DNA of 64,000 nt from Sipunculus nudus (GCA_026874595.1 CM049309.1:27469033-27533032); one strand, 5' to 3'; positions 47,490 to 60,091 are shown, counted from the first letter of the stretch. Made by a program: numbers and translations. The notes: generated by a model from the sequence alone, not told the origin.

Positions 47490-49406
47490 ATGGGCCATGA
47501 TATACAGCATCAATGGCTGAGCCTGTCATGTAACTGGGCTATAACATGATATACAGCTTCAATGGCCGAGCCTGTCATGTTACTGGTCTCTGACATGATA
47601 TACAGCATCAATGGCTGAGCCTATCATGTTACTGGTCTATCACATGATATACAGCATCAATGGCCGAGCCTGTCATGTCACTGGTCTCTGACATGATATA
47701 CAGCATCAATGGCTGAGCCTGTCATGTTACTGGTCTCTCACATGATATACAGCATCAATGGCCGAGCCTGTCATGTTACTGGTCTCTGACATGATATACA
47801 GCATCAATGCTGAGCCCGTCATGTTACTGGTCTCTAACATGATATACAGCATCAATGGGCTGGGCCCGTCATGTTACTGGTCTCTAACATGTTGTACAGC
47901 ATCAGTGGCCGAGCCTGCCACGTTACTGGTCTCTAACATAATATACAGCATCAATGGCTGAGCCTCTCATGTTACTGGTCTCTCACATGATATACAGTAT
48001 CAATGGCTGAGCCCGTCATGTTACTGGTTTTCACATGATATACAGCATCAAATGGCTGAGCCTGTCATGTTACTGGTCTCTGTAATGATATACAGCACCA
48101 AATGGCTGAGCCTGTCATGTTACTGGTCTCTCAAGTGATATACAGCATCAAATGGCTGAGCCTGTGATGTAACTGGTCTCTGTAATGATATACAGCATCA
48201 GTGGCTGAGCCTGTCATGTTACTGGTCTCTCACATGTTATATAGCATCAAATGGCTGAGCCCGTCATGTAAACTGCTCTAACGTGATATACAGCATCAAA
48301 TGGCTGAGCCTGTGATGTAACTGGTCTCTGTAATGATATATAGCATCAAATGGCTGGGCCCGTCATGTAACTGGTCTCTAACATGATATACAGCATCAAA
48401 TGGCTGAGCCTGTCATGTTACTGGTCTCTAACATGATACACAGCATCAGTGGCTGAGCCTTTCATGTTACTGGTCTCTGTAATGATATACAGCATCCGTG
48501 GGTGAGCCTGTCATGTAACTGGTCTCTGTAATGATATACAGCATCAAACGGCTGAGCCTGTCCTGTAACTGGTCTCTGTAATGATATACAGCATCAGTGG
48601 CTGAGCCTGTCATTTTACTTGTCTCACCTGATATACAGCATCAGATGGCTGGGCCCGTCATGTAACTGGTCTCTAACATGATATACAGCATCAAATGGCC
48701 GAGCCCGTCATGTTACTGGTGTCTAACATGATACACAGCATCAATGTCCGAGCCTGTCATGTTACTGGTGTCTGTAATGATATACAGCATCAGTGGGTGA
48801 GCCTGTCATGTTACTGGTCTCTCGCATGATATACAGCATCAATGGCTGAGCCTGTCATGTTACTGGTCTCTCACATGATATACAACATCATTGGCTGAGC
48901 CCTCATGTGAATGGTCTCTAACATGATACACAGCATCAGTGGTCGAGCCTGTCATGTTACTGGTCTCTCACATGATATACAACATCAATGGCTGAGCCCT
49001 CATGTTAATGGTCTCTAACATGATACACAGCATCAATGGCCGAGCCTGTCATGTTACTGATCTCTGTAATGATATACAGCATCAATGGCTGAGCCCGTCA
49101 TGTTACTGGTCTCTGACATGATATACAGCATCAATGGCTGAGCCTGTCATGTAAATGGTCTCTAACATGATATACAGCATCGATGGCTGAGCCTGTCATG
49201 CTACTGTTCTCTGACATGATATACAGCATCAATGGCTGAGCCCCCATGTTACTGGTCTCTAACATGATATATAGCATCAATGGCTGAGCCTGTCACGTCA
49301 CCTGTCTCTAATATGCTATACAGCATCAATGGCTGAGCCTGCAGGGTTACTGGTCCCTAACATAATATACAGCATCAATGGCAGAGCCTTACATGTTACT
49401 GGTCTC
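47490..49406. repeat. 48-49-bp minisatellite, about 39 copies
   Basis: Unit: ACATGATATACAGCATCAAT then GGCTGAGCCTGTCATGTTAC and TGGTCTCT. Copies differ by point changes and an extra A (ATCAAATGG) in a sub-block around 48050-48700, suggesting higher-order spread. It continues at 52590 after the insertion. Confidence 0.95.
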
Positions 49407-49409
49407 TTA

Positions 49410-52400
49410 TAGTCAGGTGGCTTAGCGACAGATTTTGGCCATTTCGTTACAGACCGGATAAAAGCACCAAAGTTTGTATATGGGTAGAGTACACCCAAAC
49501 GGATTATTTCAGAGGGGGTGCCCTTATGGAGTACCTACGATATAAGTTGCAGAGCCTGAAAACCATCTGCGCCTTGCGTATCACAGTACCCTCTTTTCGC
49601 ATGAAAATTAAGAGGGGTAGGGAAGGAAAAATCACCTTAGATCCACTACGGTTAAATGAAATATAGTAAATTATATACCAAAAGAAAGCTAAAGAAGTGT
49701 TCTTTTCATCATTACCATTAACATTGTTATATTACTCACCTGTAGCCCAAAATCTGTAGAACGGTCACGTGACCATACCTTTTTTTCAAATTCGTAACTT
49801 GGAAAGCTACATTCAACCATTAAACAAAGATATTAAGTGTTTAAATGAAAAGATGTGCAAATATTTTTCTTGTTTAAAATTGTTGAGTTCGTGGTTCAGT
49901 TTTTGGGAAAGTATTAAATGTTTTTAACAGAGGATAGTTGCCTTAGCGGCTACTGGTGTTTTAACTAAATATGACCGATAAACCATATTTCCGATCAAGA
50001 TCAACCTAAGGTTCATATTTTTATTTGTTCTTGTGAATCATTGCAACTGATCTCTGTAAATCGTTGCAAATTCAGAATGTTAACTTCTGGGCCAGCACAA
50101 TGAATTTTTATTAGAATTAATTTTATTTAACTATCACTGTCGCCATGTTACAAGAGTGCGAGCACATTCCTAATAATATGTTGACAAATTACCACTTATA
50201 CATCACCTGTTTCAAAATTCACTACAAATTGAAATATTACACAGAAATAAAATTTTTTAGACTGCTTTATCAAATAAACCGGTCACTTTATTAAAGCCAA
50301 AAGGTCACAGTGCCATAGATTAGTTGTACTGGCACATTCTGGAACACAACTTGGGCAGTTACATTTGCAAAGGGGTGTACAATCAAGATATGCATTTAGC
50401 CAGGTGGCTTAACGTCAAATTTGAACCATATTGCTACGGATCGGATAAAAGCACCAAACTTTGTAGGTGGAAAGAGTACATCCTGGGGGTCGATTTAGAG
50501 GAGGTTCCCAGATGAAGTACATAGTAGTTTCGTTTTAGCGCCTAAAACCTAATTGGCCCTTGCTCACCGAAATAACAAAAATCAGCATAAAAATATGAAG
50601 GGTCAGGGAAAGGAATAATCACTTTAGATCCGCTTTTTCTGGATAGAATATTTACAAATGATATACCAAATTAAAGCCAAAGAAAAATACGTTCCAGTCT
50701 AATATGTTTAATTTTTTAATGTGCACAAGAAGCCAACATAACACCAAATGTCAGATGTTCATGACGGATCTAAAAATGGCGGTCATCAACCATAATGAAA
50801 TGTGACACAAACTATTTTAGTGAAGAGGAACATTATTAACAAAGTTTGTTTGTTTAATAATTCTTTATATGTTTTGTCTGAGTTTGAGAGTATATTCTAT
50901 CAGGAATTATTGATAACTGTCTTTGCGCTCATTGTAGTTGACTTTAATTTGGAATTCAGACTTCGCATATAGTAATGTTATACGGTTAAATGCCATAGCA
51001 AAATATAAATGTTATCAGTCTTCAATCAACCTGCCATGTTCTTCATGAGCCGGAAAATATGCTTTCTAAATTTCCAAGGTTTAATTGCAGATGATTCAAT
51101 ATATCCTGTCTTTTAGTCTTCTTGGTATATTGTAGTAATTTTGACAATTAATCTGTCTTGCTTTTGTGGAATGTAGCAAACTGTCTTGTTTATACATAGT
51201 GTATTTTTTAAGATGGCTTAATAAATATGGAAAGCTTGAAAGTATTATGTCTGAATAACAATATTGACCAATTATTTTCCAGTCCAATATGAGTTATCTG
51301 TATCTCGAAACACTCTCTGAAATTTACCCTAAAGGTTCTTAGGTTTAGGATCTAACACTAACAAACACCTCTGAATAAGAGAATGTGTAGGTTAACGTAA
51401 GACAAAGCCCCCTTTTCCTGATAGGTATATCGTGTTTGCTTCTACAGAACTTTAGACTTATACTAAAATGGCGGTCTCAGCATTATAATACAACTTTAGC
51501 ATATTCATATTCACTTAAATTCACATCATTTTATAATCATGAAAAATTAAAGTTAACTCAGTCGGACATTTCCTCCTATGTCTAAACAATTAAGAATGTA
51601 AAACTTGGTCTAAACACCACAAATCTATAATATTACAGATGTTTGTTATATTTAGGTGTTCTTAATATGTATATTGATTGAATGAATATAAAATATAGAT
51701 CAACCGACTTTACCAAATTCCCTTCATAGTTGTTAATAGTTCCAAACATATATAATACATAACGGACGTTCAAGAACCACCCATTCGCTTATTATATACT
51801 CAATAAGTCCATGGATTTGCTCGTAGCTCTTTTTCCTCGATATTATTTTGGATATGTGTAAACATATTTTGCTTCATGACACATTTTCATTATCACATTT
51901 ACTATATTTTATAATCGAGATGTATTTGTGTCCTGATAACTGATGATCAAATGTGTGGACAATTCAATAAATTGTTTCCATTGTTTCTTCCTCAATACGA
52001 CTTCAGATATGGCTTTCGAAAAGGATGGTTTCACTGGATAAGTGTTTATATACTAGTATATTCCCTAAATATTTTAATTATGTGGGTGTTTAATCCTTAT
52101 AATCCTAACCATTGTGCAATCTAATTTTGTTATTGAAATGATATATTTCTTAATTTCTCCAATATTTTCACTTCAGAACATGAGGGCATTTAAACACACA
52201 GGATACAGTTTCACATCAATAGATGACGTGACCTTTTGACCTCTCGCGACCTACAATTCTTCATCAATACTTCATCATGATTTAGTCACAATTTCTACGA
52301 TAACTATTCATGATATTTTAAAATTGTGTTCCTTTTATGTATATTGATTAATTCAAAATGAGTTTAACAGTAAATTGAGTTTACAACATTCCGTTTATAG

Positions 52401-52586
52401 TTGTAACACTTGTGAAATTTTACGTAAAATCCTGTTATTTTGGACTCGAGCCTGCTGAAAGAACCAGAAACCGAGTTCGGGTGGGCACCCCCTCCAGAAT
52501 GATCAGGATTGACCTGTAGATACTTCATACCAAATTTTCTGCTTTTATCCGGCGTGTAACGATAATTTCGTTAAGCCACCTGACTA
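49410..52586. mobile_element. 3,177-bp TIR element with TTA target duplication
   Basis: The left end TAGTCAGGTGGCTTAGCGA and right end (inverted) TAGTCAGGTGGCTTAACGA are followed by subterminal CCGGATAAAAGCA in both. TTA flanks it (49407-49409 and 52587-52589). Removing the element and one TTA restores the minisatellite unit exactly (GGTCTCTTACATGAT). The left end is repeated internally at about 50396-50520 with CAGGTGGCTTAACGTC and CGGATAAAAGCACCAAAC. No transposase-like frame, so it is non-autonomous. A 3-bp TTA suggests a PIF/Harbinger-type transposase, but the TIR sequence is not one I know. Confidence 0.85.
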
Positions 52587-52589
52587 TTA

Positions 52590-52690
52590 CATGATATATG
52601 GCATCAATTGCTGAGCCTGTCATGTAACTTGTCTCTAACATGATATTCAGCATTAATTGCTGAGCCTGTCATGTTACTTGTCTTTTCAAC
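52590..52690. repeat. 48-49-bp minisatellite, remainder beyond the insertion
   Basis: Two diverged units, in register with 47490-49406. Confidence 0.85.
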
Positions 52691-53367
52691 ATCATCAGCA
52701 AGACATGCCACATATATCACTAAAATGGACAACGGGGCTTTTCTTTAGTTTATACTACGATATCACGGTTTGATAATTCCTTGGCATACAAAGAATTTGC
52801 ATATTGCCCCCGAGGGTAAGGTGAAAATTATTGTTTATCTAATTCTGATACCTGACAGATAAGAAATATTCATATGACAAACAAAAAAACAGTTTAGAGA
52901 ACGAGGTCTTAGGTAACCATGATGGGAGAAAATTTATTATATTTCATGTAATTTGCTGGTATAACCCAAATATTTATATCAAAGAGAAAACTGTTTTCTT
53001 TATTTTGAAACCTATTTCATTAGATTTCTTAACCACACAAACGTATAATTTGACACCATTTTCGTCATTATAGCTGTAACAGAAGCAAAGATACGGGGTT
53101 TTGTGTATTTTCGTCGGCCATTTTGAAAACTTGCATATATTTCTGATACAAAGGGAGATCTAACTTGTGTCTTTGGATAAATTTAGTTCTATGGCCATAA
53201 GGTACTTCAGTGTCAAAAGGGAACATTGCATCATGACTGGGAGTCAAAAGTCAATTAACCCACCTACTAATATGCTGATACAAGCGGATGATACCTCGAG
53301 CCCGCGTGTAGAAGAAGCAATATCTCATTTTATATACAGTTAGTGCCCATTATTTCGTCCATACTAA
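52691..53367. other. Non-coding intronic stretch
   Basis: Nothing recognised. Confidence 0.4.
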
Positions 53368-53589
53368 TTAGCGTCCTACTGGTTGTACCGCTAGTTGAGC
53401 CAGACTAGCGGTACTGGTTGTACTTAGAAATAACCGTATAAAAGACTGAAGCCGGGGAACACCGAACACCCGCAAACGTCCGAAGCCGGTGAATACCGGA
53501 AATTGGCGGACGAATCCCAATGGCTGGGGAGAATGTCCCCAACTAAGTTGTAGAATCAATCGCATTGGACTAGGGCGCAGAGTATGTTT
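53368..53589 (+). other. GC-richer flank of the DIRS-like remnant
   Basis: Probably upstream parts of the same element, as composition changes here; no domain is readable with confidence. A small palindrome, TGGTTGTACCGCTAG/CTAGCGGTACTGGTTG, lies at 53379-53418. Confidence 0.3.
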
Positions 53590-54755
53590 ACATCTTTTCT
53601 CCTTTCGGTCATCTGATCAAGATCCAGCAAAAAAATCCAGCTGGATCAGGCGCGGGCGCAGGTCATTGCACCACTATAGACCACACAAGCGTGGTTTTCC
53701 CACCTACCACACATGGTGATAGATCACTCGTTGCTGCTACCATAGCCGACCCTGCTCCTGTCGCGATCAACAGACCAAACCCAACCGCTGGCAAACAAAA
53801 TGTCAATGACGGCCTGGAATTTGTCTGGGAATCGGTCTCATGTTGAGGCATTTCAGAGAGAGCAACAGAGATTACCTTTGTTCTGGAAAAAAGCTACAAA
53901 AGTGCAGTACCGAACCTACATTAAAATGTGGGCAGAATTTTGTTGCTAACGGAACGTTGATCCAGTTGTCCCCGCTGTAACAAAGGGTTTAGATTTTTTG
54001 ACTGAACTATAAGACACAGGATTAAAATATAATACAATAAACACGGCAAGACCTGCGCTGTCTGTAATAATTATCCCACAACATCACATTATTCAGTTAA
54101 CAAGCAGTTGTGTCAACATTTATGAAAGGACTTTTTCAAAATAAACCCGCTTGGCCAAAAATATTACGTAACATTGGACCCGGCCCAATCAAAATTATGT
54201 CACCAGTAAAAAATCTAAGCTGAAAAGACCTATCCCTTAAACTTACAATTATACTGCTTTTGTTGTCAGTCCAAAGATGCCAAACAATTCGGTTTCTGTA
54301 TATTAGGAATATGACTGTTAACAAAGATTACTGTTAATTCAGAAATGGGGACTTGCTTAAACAATCAAAACCAGGTAACCATGTGGAAGAACTTAGAGTC
54401 AAAGCTTATGCACCAAACAGGAGACTGTGTTGTGACTGTACTCCAGGAGTATTTATCAATGACTCTAGAAATTAGAGGAGATGCAACAAAACTTTTAATC
54501 AGTTACCAAAAACCATTTAAAGCCATTTAAAAGGACACTATATCTAGATGGATTAGAGAAGTGTCAGTTAAATAAAAAATAAACCTGTCTATTTTCAAGC
54601 CACAAAGTGTAATGAGGGCAGTGACTAGTGCAGCACTGCGGGCTAAGATGACCTCGCAAACAACTGTGAATACTGCCGGCTGGTCTGGTCAAAATACTTT
54701 TGCAAAATACTATAACAAGCCTGTAGGAAATAAGCGCAATTTTGATAAAGCGTGA
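53590..54755 (+). pseudogene. DIRS-like tyrosine-recombinase retrotransposon remnant
   Basis: 53650-53780 reads TTQAWFSHLPHMVIDHSLLL, the tail of the RT/RNase H ORF in DIRS-like elements. From about 53890 the recombinase follows: VQYRTYIKMWAEFC, VDPVVPAVTKGLDFLTEL and YNTINTARPALSVIIIP, then LLLSVQRCQTIRF with the first catalytic Arg (codon 54275-54277). Then TVLQEYLSMTLEIRGDATKL and DTISRWIREVS, a damaged HxxR box (PQSVMRAVTSAALRAK), and TAGWSGQNTFAKYYNKP with the nucleophile Tyr, ending at TGA 54755. Frameshifts and stops interrupt it about six times. The fold order and motifs are clear. Split direct or inverted repeats expected for DIRS/Ngaro ends were not found. Confidence 0.75.
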
Positions 54756-55247
54756 TAAACTCACATAGTGGCTCATGAACTTAGATTACACAAATTTTCA
54801 ATGAGGCTGTAGTCTTTATCATGTCTTCTGTCCTCTCGCCTTCATAGCTCATGTACACATAAACTGTGAAGTCTCATGTGACCCTGAGTTGACACGAAAA
54901 CGAGACTTACCTGTAAGTTGAAGTTTGAGTGAGATTCTGTCTAAGTGAAGTGTCACTGAGGGGTAACACGCCAACCCTGTATTGTAACCCACCACATGTA
55001 TTTTATGTGTACATTCGCTTGACAAAGACTGGGGAAAGCTAGCTTGTGCTATCTCACGTTACCCCTCATTGACACCTCAGCTCTGCAGAATCTCACTTTA
55101 AGTTAACACTTCTGTCTTAATATATTGTCAATTCTCTAACTAATTAAAACGATACCATTACCCAAACTATCAGAGATTATACAACACATTTAAGAAAGTA
55201 TTCACGGTTCTCATTACAATATGGCAGACGTATACACGGTCATTTAC
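54756..55247. other. Intronic stretch below kinase exon 2
   Basis: Contains two stretches with TGAGTTGACA/TGTCACTGAGGGGTAAC and an inverted partner at 55060, perhaps a decayed MITE. No gene. Confidence 0.35.
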
Positions 55248-55405
55248 CTGGTTTCCATGGAGATGGCTCATGCCTGAAGCGATTTGTTGTGCAAATGTTA
55301 ACAATCTCTCTGATGGCAGAATGCACTCTTTCTTTTCTGCACTGTGACGCAAGAAATTTCGGAGGTTACCATGGGGACAATATTCGAAAGCTCCATAAAC
55401 TGCAC
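55248..55405 (-). CDS. Tyrosine-kinase-like exon 2 of 3 seen (hinge to helix alpha-E)
   Basis: A 158-nt exon with a TTTTGTAG acceptor and a CAG/GTAAAT donor. The two leading bases GT complete the codon begun by the exon at 60202-60092, and it ends in phase 0, matching the exon at 38138-38037. It encodes the hinge FEYCPHGNLRNFL, a strong receptor-tyrosine-kinase signature (FGFR, VEGFR, Cad96Ca-like), with Phe at the gatekeeper position. An insert-like KKEC segment follows, then helix alpha-E ending GMSHLHGNQ just before the catalytic loop. The open frame runs past both splice sites into intron, so an apparent Met upstream is not a start. The fold-determining residues look intact, unlike the catalytic ones in the neighbouring exons. 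The intron to the next exon is about 17.1 kb and full of repeats. Confidence 0.85.
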
Positions 55406-56736
55406 CTACAAAATAGCAATGAAAATTCAGACTTTCTTTTCTTGCCAAGTATTTTAAACTTGATCGAAAGGGATTGAATTAACAGTTATAACATTAAAGA
55501 GAACAGTCAGCATTACATTGTTTGGTAAAGTCCAGTTAAATTGGGCCGACCCTCTTTGAAGGTATGAAAAGCTGGAAAATATACCAGGACCAAAAGTACA
55601 ATCTCTGGTCCCTAATTATACCCTGGGTTCCGGGGGGGGGGGGGGGGGTGATGAATCTGTACGAACTAAGTTGTCCACACTTATGCTGCTTTAGTTACCT
55701 CAGAAATTTATGGTGATCACAGATGTCAAGTGGTGCAAACGACTGTTTTTCATTGACGTAGATGAAGGTCACCAAGTTATTACTAAAATCAAGGAGTTTA
55801 TAGTCCTATAAACTTCTTGCTTAAATATTGTGTCATACAAGTGGGTTAATAGGGCCAAAGGTTAAGGTCTGTTTTAGCTCATCTGTTAAAACTCAAGAAG
55901 GAACGATCATTGCTGTTTTACAGAACTAGAGTTCTTTCCAAACCATTACAGATAAATAAAAGAGATGTTAGATCAATGGGAACACCCAAGAGTGGGGTGG
56001 GGGTATGTTGGGGGGGGGGGGGGGGAGGGGAGGTGGTGTTGGATGAAGATCCGCGAATGTCGTATGACAAGTATAAGAAGCCCTGAGAATAACAGAAATA
56101 AAAATAAATGAACATGCCCAAAGGTATATACATATGTACTTAAACCTTTCACCTGAAAGAAATAAAATGTTTATTCTCATTCATCAAAGACATCACCAGA
56201 ATGTGAGTTTGGCTCCCTTTACATCTTATGACTGCTAATTACGCAAATATATAAGGGTATAATTTTTAACAGTTCCTTAAGTTAGCGCAAAGTTGAATAA
56301 AACGTACAATGTTGCCATTACTTATAACATGCAAAATAAGTTTCTTGACATCAGAGACCCAGGGATATAGCTACTACACGCTTATTTCACACGATAAAAA
56401 CACGATTATTATGATTTTGATTTGACCTATTGCTCATTACATTTGCTAATTAGCTACTTATACATTCAGTGGATTACTTGAGGGTCAGATCAGTAATCAT
56501 ATTTCACAATTAATGTATGCTTCCAAATAACATCCAGGTTTCTGACTCGCAGCGCATTTCACACACACACACATACACCCACACACGATTTCACGATAAT
56601 CTACTCCGTGTGCCTTTCCCTAAGCCTACTTTCTTTCTCATTGTCTTTCGTATGTTTATCAACTGTAACTGACTTTAAAAAAATAACAAATGATACGTAA
56701 TAAAGACCAAAAGCTTGCCGAGAGAGACACATTTTA
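55406..56736. other. Intronic stretch with poly-G runs
   Basis: Poly-G runs lie at about 55630-55648 and 56012-56024 and a (CA)n run at about 56562. The proline-rich frames opposite the poly-G runs are artefacts. Confidence 0.5.
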
Positions 56737-57747
56737 ATTTGTTTTTGTGCTTGCAGAATATGGGTAACAGAGACCTTATTTCAGGTTTCCGAGAAGACGT
56801 TTCATGGATCTCCCTGGATGTCAAGTTTAAGATTCTGGGAACAATAATTATGATTTGTGACCTGTTAACAGACGACTGCATCTTCAAAGGTATCAAAAGT
56901 ATAGAAAAAAAATTCTTTCAAGTATTTAAAAATCCAGGTGGGGCCACAAGTCAGCAGAAAATACCCTAATCAATATGCAAGCTATGAATGATGGTGATCA
57001 ATGCATTAGATTTCAGATAATTGAGCTTTTGTATCAAATTCTTAATATTTTGAGCCCCATAGCTTTGAGGATATGGGTAACAGAGACCTAGTTTCGTAAA
57101 AAATCGAAAAATACAGGTGGCGCCACCAGTCTGCAGAAACTGATGAAACATTCAATGACCAATATTCATGCAAAGAATCATGGTGGTCAATGCATTAGTT
57201 GTTCAGATACTTGAGATTTTGTATAAACTTTTCCATTATTCTGGGGGATACTTTGAAGCCCCATAGCTCAGAGGTTTTGGGTAACAGAGACCTAATTTTA
57301 GGTTCCCAAGGAGACTTTTCATGGGCCTCTCGGCATGTCAAGACAGAAGATTCTAGGTCTAGTCTAAACGATTTGTACCCTGTTCACAGATGACCGCATC
57401 TTTTGAGATATCAAAAATAGAGAAAAAAATCTTTTAAAAATCGAAAAAAATAAAGGTGGCGCCACCAATCTACAGAAACTGATGAAACATTCCATGATCA
57501 ATTTCCATGCAAAGAATCATGGTGATCAATGCATCAGATACTTGAGCTTTTTGTATCAAATTTTCCTTAATTATGGGGGGTACTTCGGAGCCCCATAGCT
57601 CAAAGAATATGGGTAACAGATTTTTCATAGACCTCTCTGGATTCCATGACCAGCGGTTACGATTTGTGCCTGGTTAACGGACGGACGGACGCCGGACAAA
57701 AGGTGATCGCTATAGCTCAGATGACTTTCAGTCAGCTGAGCTAAAAA
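56737..57747 (+). mobile_element. Family A element, 5'-truncated
   Basis: Three monomers with GGTGGCGCCACC at 57116-57127 and 57455-57466 (339 bp apart). Then a GGACGGACGGACGCCGGAC tract and the hairpin end CAGATGACTTTCAGTCAGCT, GAGCTAAAAA. The ACAAG end is absent. Confidence 0.75.
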
Positions 57748-57751
57748 CTGC

Positions 57752-58161
57752 CTGTAGAATTCACGTTTGGATATGATATTGATATTGACGAGTTAAGACA
57801 TGATACTGCACAGTTGCACATGTATTGTACTACATACACATTTGAACGGCCAAGGAAGATGGAGAGAGATGTCAGTAGTGAGAACTGTTCTGCAGACGAG
57901 AAAACAGATGAAATGCAGATGCAAACTACCTCGTTAGCACTTAGAGACGAACTCTGTCAAGAACAGGAAGGTCATCTCCGAGTTCAGGTGGCAGAAGGCA
58001 ATGTAAAGTGTACAGGTAACAATCTACAAGAAAGAAATTTATTGTCCAGAATTGATGACACAGTTACACTATCTCACCTGGCCTACGTGGATGGACACGG
58101 AAAACGACATCGTCAGCTAATGAGCACTCATTTCAGAACTATAAAGAGGGGAAACAAATAA
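57752..58161 (+). CDS. Unidentified open frame, possible exon
   Basis: The longest plausible non-repeat frame here: open from 57739 to TAA at 58159, with the first Met at 57814 (115 residues) and in-frame FTFGYDIDIDELRHDTAQ before it. It starts directly after the family A end. The sequence just upstream, TGCCTGTAG, could act as an acceptor but lacks a pyrimidine tract. The protein is polar, with an acidic first half and a basic tail (GKRHRQL, RTIKRGNK), no membrane segment and no motif I know. It is on the strand opposite the kinase gene. It may be an exon, a transposon piece or chance. Confidence 0.25.
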
Positions 58162-58609
58162 AAAAAGATGTTGCAGAGCTCCATTATACACATAGAAAAT
58201 GCTGTTAAAGATGCAACTTTCTAGTTCAAGTTTTCTGGGCAATATCAAATGTATGAAAGTTGTCTACATGATCTTGGCAATTAATGCTTGCATTTTGACT
58301 TATCACATTTTGATTATGAAGGTGATAAATGATTCTGAGGCTGATACATGACTGCGGAATGAGAAGAGTTTTGACTTTGAATTATTAAGGAACAATGTCG
58401 TTTTCAAAGTCTAGCCATTAATGCCAGATGATGTTTTGCATTTGAAGCAACTAGGTCTTCACCCCCTATGCTTGACAATAAATCTGTTTTTTTTTTGCAG
58501 ATTTTTGTCTATGTTCTTTGCATCACAATCTGCCTCAAGAGACCTGCAGTCATGGAGATAACTATCCTGTTCTTGGCTGAGTATACATGAGCTCTTATCA
58601 AACGGCTTG
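58162..58609. other. Non-coding intronic stretch
   Basis: Nothing recognised. Confidence 0.4.
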
Positions 58610-58619
58610 TGAGGTCGTC

Positions 58620-58870
58620 ATCATTTCTGTTGAGTGGTGGTGTATTAGTTTATGCGCTGGACTCGTGACCACAATACGGTTGTAGTTTCGGATCCCGATG
58701 TGACCGTCTTCTGTGCTAAGACTCTGTGCTGACCAAAAGGGTAAGCCTCTACACCCAGGAGTGAATGGTTTACTGGTAATTAACGGCAGGCAAATGTAGA
58801 ACGAAAAACTTTCTATCACCCAGTATAGCTGCTGGGTTGTATGCTCCTGGCGGGGCTGCGAAGAGCTATA
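58620..58870 (+). mobile_element. tRNA-derived SINE
   Basis: TTATGCGCTGGACTCGTGACC then a B-box-like GTTTCGGATCCCG (about 58685) and AAGGGTAAGCCTCTACACCC. It shares ACTCGTGACC..CCCGA with the copy at 59490-59600, so one SINE family. Confidence 0.55.
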
Positions 58871-59464
58871 GAGAATGAACATGCTCGAAGAGCCGGAATG
58901 CAAAGTGTGCATACTAACATCAGACCATAACCCTAATACCTTTTTTGTTTGTTAACCTACTTTGTCTTTAAAATTCTAATCTTCTGAACAGTTATCAGTA
59001 CTGCTTTCCTGGTCTCTCTTTGGTGCCTGTGCCTGTATTAAAGTTTGCCTATCAAGGCAATGGTGCCAGTGTGCAGTATGATCTCTGAACTGGTCAAAAC
59101 AAATGTCATCTCCAAAAGAAAATGCTACAGGCATTTGTTTATTTTCCCTGATATCTGCACACCCACCAGGAAAGATGTATATATGGTAATGACCTATCAC
59201 AAGACATTAAACGGGCATCTGGATGGCTCCTCAGGCATCTCTTGGCATATTGTGCATGAGTTCCTCTTGCAAGAGTCTTTAGCCATTCAAGAAAAATATA
59301 ACACAATATATCTAAACAACCAGCAAAAGAAAAAGACGATGACCTTAACCATGGTCACAGGATTGGTACAGTTACTGCACTTCTTGTTCTACAGATCAAA
59401 TAGCAAAGTTATCACTTCAGTCTCGCTTAGTCTATTTTTTTTATCATATACCACCTGAACAAAT
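58871..59464. other. Non-coding stretch with unassigned frames
   Basis: The plus frame 59045-59458 (137 residues) shows no domain or convincing splice context; it is listed only so that the gap is explained. Confidence 0.3.
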
Positions 59465-59605
59465 GTAAAGGGTGGTGGGGTAATGTCAAGGGCGCTGGTC
59501 TCGTGACCGCAATAATGTGGGTTAGCTCCCGACTTGACCGGTTTCTGCCAAAAAATCCAGCCAAAGTGTTTACCACGAGGGTACGTCTCTTCATTCAGGA
59601 GTGAA
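59465..59605 (+). mobile_element. tRNA-derived SINE
   Basis: GGGCGCTGGTCTCGTGACCG, then GTGGGTTAGCTCCCGACTTG in the B-box place, and GAGGGTACGTCTCTTCATTC. The same family as 58620-58870. Confidence 0.55.
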
Positions 59606-60091
59606 AAGGGACTCTACATGGCGGCCATCTTGGATGGCTGCCATAATGCATTTTGAAGAAGAAGCACCTATCAAAATTAAAAAGTTAAAGCCACGAATAA
59701 CACATAGAAAAAATTACTGCTGTCATTTGGATTGTCCCATTCCCAAATATTGGCCTTAGTCCCAAAACAATAAGAAAAGCAAATAATGACTTTTGTTTTT
59801 AGTAATTGGTTGCATTTTAATGAATTGTCATTATTTTGATAATTTGGATAGCATAATTGTATCCCTCATCCATGAAAATCTATGTTTAGACACTTATATT
59901 GTTTTCCTAAGCACCTTGAAGCCAAGATATAAGCAAATATGTGTTTCTACCGATGAGATTGACAAGGAAATGAGAATTTACATCTGGCTCTGTCATTAGT
60001 TCAAACGATCTAATTTTTAACCATCTTGGGTTTCAATGGCAGTGTGAATCTGATATACATGCAGTGAATAGAAGATTGCTTCTATACGTAC
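59606..60091. other. Intronic stretch below kinase exon 1
   Basis: At 59618-59645 is ATGGCGGCCATCTTGGATGG, an overlapping pair of YY1-like words. Otherwise nothing recognised. Confidence 0.4.

Noticed and set aside
47490-49406. Regular repeats of CRISPR-like period
   Set aside because: The whole unit is conserved, with no variable spacers, and the DNA is eukaryotic: a minisatellite.
55918-56180. Proline-rich frames
   Set aside because: Produced by poly-G runs on the opposite strand.
59045-59458. 137-codon plus-strand frame
   Set aside because: No recognisable domain or convincing splice context, and it runs between two SINEs; not enough to call a gene.
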